Positions 41,977 to 50,034 of a stretch of DNA of 64,000 bases are shown here, in pieces. How positions within the stretch are numbered: the first letter of the stretch is position 1; each line of letters begins with the position of its first letter. A program made the position numbers and the translations under genes. Under the pieces are notes generated by a model, which searched no databases, had not been told where the DNA came from, and was given only the letters and a program-made list of their open reading frames with translations. The stretch covers positions 35,764-99,763 of the forward strand of contig JAUWWQ010000009.1 of the NCBI GenBank assembly GCA_030616775.1, given 5' to 3'. Source of the stretch: Planctomycetota bacterium. GTDB lineage: Bacteria > Planctomycetota > Phycisphaerae > UBA1845.

Positions 41977-42594
41977 GTCTTACCCCTCAAATCACGATCC
42001 GAAGTCTACCGCTTAGACCGGTAAGGTGCCCCCCCACCGGTCGCATGTGCTGTAGACTCGCCTTACCCCTTCCATAAACGCCATTCAGCCGTTCCGAGCG
42101 TTCTGCCCGCCAGTATTGTTGGCTTAAATCCCCTTACCGGCAGAGGCTGTATTGGCCCCCGCGGCGCGCAACCTCGTGATCTTGGTCTTGACGAACGTCA
42201 GCGGCTTCTCACGAGGCAAATCGCGGCTCAGCGAGTAGGCCTCGAAGCCGGCCCAATCCCTCCGGTCCGGATGCACGGCAACCCCAGTCGGCGTGTTGAA
42301 TCCGTTCACGTGGCATCGGGCCCAGTCATAGGGCCCGATTGCGAGTCCATTCCTATCCGGCCCGCGTTTCTCTAGTCTACCGCCCAAACCCGGTCATTTC
42401 AACACCCCAATTTAACAGATTGGATCGGCAAGGTCGGCAGCATCGTACAGTGCACTACGGTAGAAACACGCCTTGCGGCTCTGGCCGTTCGTGCAGGTTG
42501 ACGAAAGCTGGTCCGAGAACAGTAACTGCCTAGACGGGTAGCGCGCTACTGCGTACCTCAGGACCGGGAGGGTACAATCCTAGGCGGCGTTGGA
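41977..42594. other. Non-coding or decayed stretch
   Basis: About 620 bases without a recognisable gene. An 87-codon open frame on the minus strand (42124-42387) has no known motif and no clear ribosome binding site; I leave it uncalled. The region adjoins transposase debris and is probably part of the same decayed segment. Confidence 0.4.
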
Positions 42595-42790
42595 TCATCC
42601 TCCCAAACACCATCGACTGAAGATCAGGGTGGCCCACTTGGGCAGATGCCCCAGTCCCATGATTGATTTTATCCGCTTGAACGCCAGTTCGATTTGCCAG
42701 CAAACCCGCTCCCATTCCAAAATCTCCAACGGGCTGAGGGCTTCGGCGGGGACCGTGGTCCAACCGAAGACGTACGCCGCACATGTTCGT
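42595..42790 (-). pseudogene. IS4-type transposase remnant
   Basis: A minus-strand frame running from about 42790 to the TGA at 42595 reads YVFGWTTVPAEALSPLEILE, then WERVCWQIELAFKRIKSIMG, then LGHLPKW. The segment WQIELxFKRxKSxxGLGHLPK is the conserved C-terminal E-region of IS4-family DDE transposases. Everything upstream (the DD part of the active site) and the normal C-terminal end after LPK are missing, so this is a short dead fragment. No inverted terminal repeats were found around it. Confidence 0.7.
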
Positions 42791-42818
42791 GATCGACCAG
42801 ACCGGCGTGCTGGCCTAA

Positions 42819-42968
42819 TCTGGGGCGATCGATGACGATCCTTACGGCAAGAAAGACACGAAGCACAACTGCGTCGAAGGGGCTGTCACGGCACTGCTAA
42901 ATGGTTCGACCGTTGCGACAACCGTCACCAAGTCGTACGGGTTTAGCTTGAAATACAAGCAGTGGTAA
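42819..42968 (+). pseudogene. Possible fragment of a carboxypeptidase-regulatory-like domain of an oxidoreductase
   Basis: A short plus-strand frame with DDDPYGKKDTKHNCVEGA followed by LLNGSTVATTVTKSYG resembles, from memory, the small beta-sandwich domain at the end of some iron-sulfur oxidoreductases, where the pattern is GATVTLLxxxxVVATTxTDxxGDFxF. It has no start, ends abruptly at TAA 42966-42968 and adjoins the transposase remnant. The assignment is weak. Confidence 0.25.
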
Positions 42969-43159
42969 GAACCGGGCGGAACGGCCGCCCGGGTGTAGCG
43001 ACCCGGCGCCGCAGGGGCGCTCACCCCAAAACCGTCCGGCGACGATGCTTGCCATTGCTTCGCCGGACTTTTTTGTTGGGCAGGCGATGGGGCTTGTAGT
43101 CGACAAATCCCAACGTGTGACCAGTGTGGCACTCCCGCCGAGTTGTATGATGTCCTATA

Positions 43160-44188
43160 ATGCGTGCGGGAGTAACAGGAGTGAGCGGTCGATCGATGGA
43201 TAGCGACAAGGCCCCAGTGCTTGAAAGTGCGCAAAGCATGTCATCGGTGCGAGCGGGAGCAACACCGCGCGACTTTATCGGTTTGCTTCGCCCGACCCAG
43301 TGGGTGAAGAACGTCGTCGTGTTCGCCGGACCCGCCGCGGGGCTGAAGCTGTCTTCTGCCGCCGCGTTCGCAGACGCGGTGGTCGCCTTCATCGCTTTCT
43401 GTCTGGCTGCAAGCGCAACCTATGCCATCAACGACGTGCTCGATCGGGAGGCCGACGCCCGTCACCCGACGAAGCGAGACAGGCCCGTCGCTCGTGGAGC
43501 GATTCGACCCTCGATCGCCTTGGGCATAGGCTGCTTGCTGGCAGCAAGTGCCGCAGCCGCCAGCACGCTGCTTCTGAATGCTCAGGTCACGGCCGTCCTG
43601 GCAACCTACTTTGTGATTACCGTTGCATACTCGGTAACGCTCAAGAGAAGGGTCATTCTGGACGTCATAATCGTCGCCCTGGGTTTTGTGCTGCGTGCCT
43701 GGGCCGGGTCGCTGGCGGTGGGCGTTGTGACCTCCGAATGGCTGGTGGCATGCGTCTTTACGCTCTGTCTGTTTATGGGGTTCGGCAAGCGGCGATGTGA
43801 GCTGGCGATGATCGTCGATAAGAATGAGGCCGGGCACCATCGGCGAACGCTGCTGCGCTATACGCCGGACCTGCTTAACCATCTGATTACTGTATCGGCA
43901 GGAATTGCCGTGATCACGTTTCTCCTTTATACGATGGACACAAACGCCCACCCCGCCCCCTTCCCCAAGGAGCATCTGTTTTATACGTTGCCGCTGGTGG
44001 TGTACGGGATCTTCCGGTTTGCGATGCTCACGGAACTGGGGGTCTACGCCGGGCCTACCGAGATCGTCCTCCGCGATCGGCCGTTACTCATGGCGATCCT
44101 GCTTTGGACCGTGTGTGCCCTGGCGATTGCCTATGAGTCCACATTGTTCGGTCCGCGTGGACTCGGGGTCCTGTTGGGTGGCGGGTAA
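43160..44188 (+). CDS. UbiA-family prenyltransferase (decaprenyl-phosphate phosphoribosyltransferase-like)
   Basis: The 342-residue integral membrane protein has about eight or nine hydrophobic helices. It carries the UbiA motifs LLRPTQWVKNVVVFAGP (as in DPPR synthase, where QWxKN is typical) and NDVLDREADARHP, the first Asp-rich NDxxDxxxD motif that binds Mg-pyrophosphate. A second Asp-containing loop is weak: YSVTLKRRVILDVIIVALGF. Members of this branch transfer phosphoribose from PRPP to polyprenyl phosphate, or prenyl groups to aromatic or glycerol acceptors. The QWVKN start and length favour the phosphoribosyl branch. The start could be the ATG at 43160 or at 43196. The DUF362 gene follows 24 bases later on the same strand, so the two are probably co-transcribed. 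Confidence 0.8.
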   Translation: MRAGVTGVSGRSMDSDKAPVLESAQSMSSVRAGATPRDFIGLLRPTQWVKNVVVFAGPAAGLKLSSAAAFADAVVAFIAFCLAASATYAINDVLDREADARHPTKRDRPVARGAIRPSIALGIGCLLAASAAAASTLLLNAQVTAVLATYFVITVAYSVTLKRRVILDVIIVALGFVLRAWAGSLAVGVVTSEWLVACVFTLCLFMGFGKRRCELAMIVDKNEAGHHRRTLLRYTPDLLNHLITVSAGIAVITFLLYTMDTNAHPAPFPKEHLFYTLPLVVYGIFRFAMLTELGVYAGPTEIVLRDRPLLMAILLWTVCALAIAYESTLFGPRGLGVLLGGG

Positions 44189-44212
44189 TCGCCCGATTGG
44201 TAGAGGTATGAT

Positions 44213-45493
44213 GTGAGTCGTTCCAAGGTTGCGGTTGTGCGCACATCGCCCGAGACGGTGCTCGCGGACTATCATCGGGTGATGAACTTGGCCGGATACC
44301 AGGAAGTCATTGCCCAGGATGCGGACACCGCGCTTAAGGTGAACATCAGTTGGCACTTCTTTTATCCGGGAAGCTCGACAACGCCCTGGCAGTTGGAGGG
44401 CGTCATTCGGGCGATGAAGCGCGACGGATACGACCCAAGCCTGATCCATGCATGCCACAACCGTACTGTTGTGATCGACGCTCGGCTCGGCGAGCGGGAA
44501 AACAAGCAACTTCCCGTGGTTGAGGCCCACGGCTTGCGCAACGTACACCTCTACGATGCGGATGTGGAGTGGATCCGGGTCGAGGATGCCGTCGGCGATC
44601 TCGTGGACGAGTTTCTTTGTCTAAGAGACGTATATCCGAACGGCTTCAGCATCCCTAATCGTTTCATCGGCGAGAACATCATCCATTTACCGACCGTCAA
44701 GACGCACGTGTTCACCACGATCACAGGGGCGATGAAGAACGCTTTCGGCGGACTGCTCAACGAGCATCGCCACTGGACTCACCCGGTCATTCACGAGACG
44801 CTTGTGGACCTGCTCATGATCCAGAAGAAGATCCATCGTGGTGTCTTCGCGGTAATGGACGGCACGTTCGCCGGGGACGGTCCCGGCCCGCGCTGCATGG
44901 TGCCATATGTCAAGGACGTCCTGCTCGCCTCGAGCGATCAGGTAGCGATCGACGCCCTGGCCGCCAAGCTGATGGGCTTCAATCCGCTAAGCGATGTGAA
45001 GTTCATCCGCCTCGCCCACGAGCGCGGCCTGGGCTGCGGAGATCCTAATGAGATTGAGATCGTCGGTGATGAAGCCGCTGCGGCCGAGAACTGGCACTTC
45101 GTTGGTCCATTCAAGCACATGACCTTCGCCGCCAGGATGCAGCACCTGATCTATTGGGGCTGGCTCAAGAGGTTTCTCGAGTGGTCGTTGAAGACCTGGC
45201 TGGCTCCTTGGGCGTACATCGCCAGCGTTATTTACCACGACACTTTCTGGTATCCACTTCGGGGCCGTTCGCGCGTTCGAGCGGCGATGTACAGCCGGTG
45301 GGGGCGACTATTTCAGAACTGGGAGGAGGTGAGTTCCAATGGGGCTGGGTATTCGGGAGTTGGGCAGCCGCACGGCACCCTGGTCCGCACCGGCCTTAGT
45401 CTCCTGGGCCTGTCCATGAAGATCCTGTGGACGTGCATCCGCGAGGCACCCGAGGTCGCCGCCCGAAAAAGACGGAAGGCCTCGACACCTTAG
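44213..45493 (+). CDS. DUF362 domain-containing protein
   Basis: The 426-residue protein matches DUF362: VAVVRTSPETV at the start, ALKVNISWHFFYPGSSTTPW, and PNRFIGENIIHLPTVKTHVF followed by TTITGAMKNAFGG. MDGTFAGDGPGPR is the typical later motif, and SSDQVAIDALAAKLMGF matches the end of the family domain. DUF362 proteins are often fused to ferredoxin domains; here no CxxCxxC cluster is present. The C-terminal 120 residues are rich in Trp and hydrophobic residues (LIYWGWLKRFLEWSLKTWL), suggesting membrane association. The function of the family is unknown. The GTG start at 44213 has AGAGG upstream. It follows the UbiA-like gene closely, which hints at a joint role in polyprenyl or cell-envelope metabolism. 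Confidence 0.82.
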   Translation: MSRSKVAVVRTSPETVLADYHRVMNLAGYQEVIAQDADTALKVNISWHFFYPGSSTTPWQLEGVIRAMKRDGYDPSLIHACHNRTVVIDARLGERENKQLPVVEAHGLRNVHLYDADVEWIRVEDAVGDLVDEFLCLRDVYPNGFSIPNRFIGENIIHLPTVKTHVFTTITGAMKNAFGGLLNEHRHWTHPVIHETLVDLLMIQKKIHRGVFAVMDGTFAGDGPGPRCMVPYVKDVLLASSDQVAIDALAAKLMGFNPLSDVKFIRLAHERGLGCGDPNEIEIVGDEAAAAENWHFVGPFKHMTFAARMQHLIYWGWLKRFLEWSLKTWLAPWAYIASVIYHDTFWYPLRGRSRVRAAMYSRWGRLFQNWEEVSSNGAGYSGVGQPHGTLVRTGLSLLGLSMKILWTCIREAPEVAARKRRKASTP

Positions 45494-45625
45494 AATTCCC
45501 CAACTTTCGGGGGATCATCGCTGCGTAGGTTGGGATGGAAGCGGGTGCACCAGCGCACGTCTACGCTAAGCAGGGTCTTCTCCCGACCATTGTCTGCCTG
45601 GACACGTGGACCCAACGCACACCGA

Positions 45626-46357
45626 CTAATCCGACTCAGCCGCTACCAGGAGTGGAGGTCGACGTCGGCGACGGCGTTTCTTGGCGGATCCCTTTTTAGG
45701 CGGCTCCGGCCTGCGTGGCAGCGCCGTTTCGGCGACCGCAATGGCCTGCTTTGCCGTCTTCGCGAACACATCGGCGTTGACTTCCTTCCACAGACCGTCC
45801 GCCCGGTTGAAGACGCCGCCGGAAACCATGATGTTCATGGTCGGATTGACCCCTATCTCGCGGATCAGGTCAACCAACTGACGGATGGCTGGTACCCCAG
45901 ACGGCCGCGTCCCGAAAATCAACAGAATATCCGGGCGAAGATGCCCCGCCAGGCTGAGGATCTCATCGTTGGGAACACCGCCCCCGACGAAGTACACTTC
46001 CCAGCCTTCTGTCTCGAAGAGATCGGCGCACATCTGGGCCCCCAGCTCCTCCGGCTCCCCGGGGGCACAGGTGATGAGAATCCGCTTCCCGTTGGGCTCT
46101 TGCGTAATCAGATTAATTTGTAGCTGGTCCGCAATCGACCGGTTGATCCGCGTGGCCATATTCTCCGAGGCTGCGTTTATCCGGTCGGCGCGGTAGAGCT
46201 TCTCGACTCGCTCCATCGCCGGCCAGAGGAGTTCGTGATAGAGGGTCAATGGGTCATCGGTCCTGGCCAGTTGCTCTTTAACAAGCTGGCGGCAGGCGGC
46301 CCGGTTCCCAGCCAGCAGGGGGGTCATGTACCTTTCAACCACGAACGACGACGGCAT
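45626..46357 (-). CDS. Cobalamin-binding-domain protein with altered ligand motif
   Basis: The 243-residue protein has an N-terminal helical cap (residues about 10-80, YHELLWPAMERVEKLYRADR), as in B12-binding_2 domains of methionine synthase-like and CarH-type proteins. A Rossmann domain follows (about 91-215: RILITCAPGEPEELGAQMC, VYFVGGGVPNDEIL, PDILLIFG, MVSGGVFN). The site that normally reads GDxHxxG, with His as the lower cobalt ligand, reads GEPEELG here, so His is replaced by Glu103. The protein may bind cobalamin without a protein ligand, or may have lost binding. The C-terminus is a basic tail (KKGSAKKRRRRRRPP). No DNA-binding MerR domain is present. It probably acts as a sensor or partner protein; the function is not known. 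Confidence 0.75.
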   Translation of the reverse strand: MPSSFVVERYMTPLLAGNRAACRQLVKEQLARTDDPLTLYHELLWPAMERVEKLYRADRINAASENMATRINRSIADQLQINLITQEPNGKRILITCAPGEPEELGAQMCADLFETEGWEVYFVGGGVPNDEILSLAGHLRPDILLIFGTRPSGVPAIRQLVDLIREIGVNPTMNIMVSGGVFNRADGLWKEVNADVFAKTAKQAIAVAETALPRRPEPPKKGSAKKRRRRRRPPLLVAAESD

Positions 46358-46456
46358 GGAACGCTCCTCTCGCGCAGACTGGGCTCCGGAGACCCGCCAC
46401 TAAGCGGAAGGGCCTCCTGCCCAATCCTGGAGCGGTCCTGCGCTTCTAATGCGGTG

Positions 46457-46473
46457 TCGGGTTTCCAACCCGA
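46457..46473. repeat. REP-like palindrome upstream of the B12-domain gene
   Basis: TCGGGTT-TCC-AACCCGA is a perfect 7-bp stem with a 3-nt loop, in non-coding DNA about 100 bases upstream of the start at 46357. It shares the CGGGT/ACCCG core of the hairpin at 369-387. A regulatory role for the neighbouring gene is possible, but nothing in the sequence shows it. Confidence 0.4.
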
Positions 46474-46645
46474 GAGTGTAAGGAGTAAATCACCTCCTGG
46501 CTTACTTGCCAAGTTTCACTCACGTGCGTTAATATACGCATGATGGGTAATTTAGGTAAGGCTTGTATCGTCCTGGGAGCGGAACTTTCTTTAGGCCGAT
46601 TGGCTCCTTTTAGGTCGTGCCGGTACGGCCCACGCTCAGTGGGTC

Positions 46646-47205
46646 TCACGGGTGTATGGCACGGTCCTGCGGGGCGAAGCGCAGCAGGATCTGAATGCGT
46701 TCGATCTCACGCAGCCAGTCGTCGGCGCCCTCGGTCAAAGCATCCAGCGTAGGGCCTGCCTACCTGGGGTAGGCCACGCCGAGCTGCTCCGCGGCCATCT
46801 GTCGGTAGCGGCTGAGGGTGCGGTCGCCATAGCGGGCGTACGCTGCAGAGTCCTCGGACATGAACATCATGACTGGCACCCGGCTGCCGCCGCAGATACG
46901 CAGCTCCGATGCCAGCACGGGATTCGTGTCGCGATCGACAAATCGAAAAAATAAATCTTAGGACATGCCCGGGCAAACTGCTTGAAGATCGGGCGCTGGG
47001 TAATGCAATCACCGCACCACGTGCCGGCCACACAAAGTAGATTCATGTCACGGGCGAAAGTGCCAAGCAGGGCGCGTTACGCATCCGTTAGCTCGGACTG
47101 ATCGTACACAGCCGCCCGACGACGCCGATGCTCCCCGGAGCCGTACCTATCCAAAAACGCGTCGTAGGCCGATGCGGCAGCGGACTTGGCTTTATGGTCG
47201 ATCAT
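46646..47205 (-). pseudogene. Degraded thioredoxin-fold protein gene
   Basis: Reading the minus strand from the ATG at 47205 gives MIDHKAKSAAASAYDAFLDR and continues to a TAA at 47077-47079. The same frame then gives LLCVAGTWCGDCITQRPIFK, a thioredoxin-type strand with the redox motif WCGDC. At a T6 run near 46945-46955 the frame slips. The homologous continuation lies in another frame as RFVDRDTNPVLASELRICGG and SRVPVMMFMSEDSAAYARYG. This runs through a TAG after LGVAYPR, continues with AGPTLDALTEGADDWLREIE, and ends at TGA 46646-46648. Two premature stops and a frameshift in an otherwise continuous family protein mark it as a pseudogene. Confidence 0.75.
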
Positions 47206-47342
47206 TCTGAACCCTCGGCCAGGTTACGACGATTGACGTTGCAGCGTGTCTTGACCATCCGACCCACGTGGACCGAGAATCATGGAGTGCCGCCGGAGAT
47301 CGGCCGGGACTGCGCGATTCGCCACGTACATGGGAGAATTAT

Positions 47343-49646
47343 ATGCCCTCCGACACTTATGCCGAGCGTATCCTCCGATTCGTTCAAGCCAGAGGGTACA
47401 AACCGCAGAAGCTCCACGAGCTGGCCCAGGCAATGGGAATCGGGGAGGACGAACAGGGCGACTTCCACGCTGCCTGCAAGGCCTTGATGAAGACGGGCCG
47501 AATTGTTCTGGGTAGCGAGAATGCTCTGATGCTTCCGGGGCCGCCTGGGAAGATCGTCGGCACCTTCCGCGGCAACCGTCGCGGCTTCGGCTTCGTCATC
47601 CCTGACACACCCAACTCACATGGCGATCTGTATGTTCCGTCCGGGCGCACCGGCGGTGCGATCACCGGCGATACCGTTATCGCAAGGACACTCAAGCGCG
47701 GCAAACGCGGTGGGAAGATGCTCTATGAGGGGCGGATCACATCTATCGTGAAACGCGGCCAGAGTCGATTCGTAGGTGAGCTGTGTCGTGAGTTTAATCG
47801 ATGGTTCGTTGTCCCCGACGGCCACACGCTGCATGTGCCGATATTGGTCGGCGACCCCGGCGCGAAGCGCTCCAGACCAGGTGATATGGTAGTCGTGGAG
47901 ATCACCCAGTACCCGACCGAGCGCACAGAGGCCCGTGGTGTCATCGCCAAGGTTCTGGGCCGGCGCGGCCGGCCGGGCGTCGAAATCCTCAGCATCATCG
48001 AGCAATACCAGCTCCCCGGTGAGTTTGACGAGGCGGTGCTGGAGGAGGCCCGGACGGCGGCGATGGCCTACAATCCGCGAACAGAGGTGAAGAATCGCGA
48101 AGATCTTCGCAAACTGACCGTCATAACGATCGATCCCGCTGACGCCAGAGACTTTGACGACGCCATCTCACTTACCGGAAACCGCGACGGCAGCATGGAG
48201 TTGGGAGTTCACATCGCCGATGTAGCCTACTTCGTTCGTCAGGGCGGCGCGGCCGATAATGAGGCCCGGGAGCGATCGAACAGCGTCTACCTTCCCGGCA
48301 CCGTGATACCGATGTTGCCCGAGGTCCTGTCCAACGGCGTTTGCTCGTTGCAGGAGCGGCAGCCGCGACTGGCCAAAAGCGTTTTCATTACCTACAACCG
48401 CCAGGGTAGAGTCAAGAAGACGCGTGTGGCCAATTCCATCATCCGGTCAACCAAGCGGCTGACCTACGAGCAAGCCACCGCAGTGCTTGATGGTAAGCCC
48501 GGCCGGACAAGTGCCAAAGTCGTTGCGCTTCTTAAAGACATGGAGCGATTGGCAAAAGCGATTCGGGCTAGGCGTCTGCGCGAAGGCATGCTGGAACTGG
48601 ATCTGCCCGAGATTGAGCTTGTGCGTGACGAGGATGGGAACGTGGTCGACATAGAGCCGGCGGATACGAGTTTTTCGCACAAGATCATCGAGATGTTCAT
48701 GGTGGAGGCCAATGAGGCTGTTACCCGGCTGCTGGCGTCGCGCAACGTACCCCATCTACGGCGTGTCCACGATGAACCCCGCCATCTGGCAGCGGGCAGC
48801 TTGCGGCGGTTCCTGGCCATTTTGGGTCATGAGCTGCCGGCCAATGCAGACCGGTTTGCTGTACAGGCATTGCTGGACAAGGTGCGCGGGAAGAGTGGGG
48901 CTTTCGCGGTTCATTTGGCCGTTCTGCGCTCGATGCAGCAGGCTGAATATGCGCCGACGCTTGTCGGTCACTATGCATTGGCCAGCGAGCACTACTGCCA
49001 TTTCACGTCACCGATCCGCCGGTATCCGGATCTTACCATCCATCGCCTGATCGATTTGTATTTGACAGGTGCCTTCAAGCGACCGAGCGGTGTGCAGCGG
49101 GTTCCCGGCGAGAAAGAGCTTGCAGAACTCGGGTCTTTGTGCAGCGCAAACGAGCAGCGGGCCGAGGCCGCCGAACGCGAGCTGAAGCTCGTGCTTTTGC
49201 TGCGACTTTTGGAGAAACACCTCGGCGACGAGTTCGACGGCATCGTCACCGGCGTTGCCAACGTCGGCGTGTTCGTCCAACTCGAGCGTTACTTGGTGGA
49301 GGGGCTGTTGCGATTTGAGCATCTGCTCGATGACTGGTGGGAGGTTGATCCAACCCACGGCTGTGTCGTCGGGCAACGTTCGGGATACACAATCACTGTT
49401 GGCGACCGGCTCAAGGTTGTCATCGCGAGAATCCACATACCGACGCGTCAGATGGAGCTGGCCCTGGCCGAGCCGCTCGCCGGTACTGAGGCGTCGATGC
49501 CCAGGACCGCTCGTGGTGCATCCAAGGTCACAACGCGACGAACGAAACACATACGCGGCAAGACAGCAGCGCGAGCGCGGGCAAGACGCACCAAGGGGAA
49601 ACGACATACCGCCCCGGTCCGGCGGCGCCAAAGACCACACCGTTGA
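47343..49646 (+). CDS. rnr: Ribonuclease R
   Basis: The 767-residue exoribonuclease has an N-terminal winged-helix-like region (residues about 1-60), then cold-shock/OB domains (GTFRGNRRGFGFVIPD near residue 73). The RNB catalytic domain carries TIDPADARDFDDAISL at residues 263-277, whose Asp residues bind the two Mg ions, and later HFTSPIRRYPDLTIHR. An S1 domain follows (FDGIVTGVANVGVFVQLERY). The last 45 residues are a Lys/Arg-rich tail, as in RNase R of other bacteria, which helps bind structured RNA or trans-translation complexes. It degrades structured mRNA and rRNA 3' to 5'. The ATG at 47343 has GGGAGAA six bases upstream, so I reject the ATG at 47268. SmpB, with which RNase R works in trans-translation, is encoded about 2.4 kb further on. 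Confidence 0.95.
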   Translation: MPSDTYAERILRFVQARGYKPQKLHELAQAMGIGEDEQGDFHAACKALMKTGRIVLGSENALMLPGPPGKIVGTFRGNRRGFGFVIPDTPNSHGDLYVPSGRTGGAITGDTVIARTLKRGKRGGKMLYEGRITSIVKRGQSRFVGELCREFNRWFVVPDGHTLHVPILVGDPGAKRSRPGDMVVVEITQYPTERTEARGVIAKVLGRRGRPGVEILSIIEQYQLPGEFDEAVLEEARTAAMAYNPRTEVKNREDLRKLTVITIDPADARDFDDAISLTGNRDGSMELGVHIADVAYFVRQGGAADNEARERSNSVYLPGTVIPMLPEVLSNGVCSLQERQPRLAKSVFITYNRQGRVKKTRVANSIIRSTKRLTYEQATAVLDGKPGRTSAKVVALLKDMERLAKAIRARRLREGMLELDLPEIELVRDEDGNVVDIEPADTSFSHKIIEMFMVEANEAVTRLLASRNVPHLRRVHDEPRHLAAGSLRRFLAILGHELPANADRFAVQALLDKVRGKSGAFAVHLAVLRSMQQAEYAPTLVGHYALASEHYCHFTSPIRRYPDLTIHRLIDLYLTGAFKRPSGVQRVPGEKELAELGSLCSANEQRAEAAERELKLVLLLRLLEKHLGDEFDGIVTGVANVGVFVQLERYLVEGLLRFEHLLDDWWEVDPTHGCVVGQRSGYTITVGDRLKVVIARIHIPTRQMELALAEPLAGTEASMPRTARGASKVTTRRTKHIRGKTAARARARRTKGKRHTAPVRRRQRPHR

Positions 49647-50034
49647 CTGACGCTCATTTGACGCGGAACGAGCGAAGCAGAGGTAAAGAGGACAGCGGAA
49701 CAATGCGGCGGGAGTTCCGGGGAGAGCCTTTAGGCCGTCGACGGATTGACCTCACCATTACCCGGTGTGCCCGTCGGTGTATGTCGCAAGAAGGCTTCGC
49801 CATACACCTGAACCGGACCTTGGTAGTAGTCCAACCCGACGTAAACCGGTATCCTTTCCACGCCCATAGCTTCTGTTCGGTGGGGATTGCCAGGCTTCGT
49901 GGTGCGTCACGAGCAAACGCTGCTGGCTTTCATCCCATCGGTTCTGGGCGTGAACCCGCGGCGGTCAGCGCTCAACCTACCGCTCTTGCGGCAGGGAGAA
50001 ACCGTGGACGGTATCAGGCGTACGGTCCGCCCGG
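49647..50034. other. Intergenic region after rnr
   Basis: About 390 bases with only short, unrecognised open frames. No hairpin with a U-tract follows rnr, and no promoter consensus is clear. I see nothing further in it. Confidence 0.5.

Noticed and set aside
42124..42387. 87-codon open frame on the minus strand
   Set aside because: No homologous motif recognised, no clear ribosome binding site, within decayed DNA near a transposase remnant.
46358..46645. Possible cobalamin riboswitch upstream of the B12-domain gene
   Set aside because: The B12 box (GCCACTG) and the expected multi-stem fold were not found; only a small REP-like hairpin is present.
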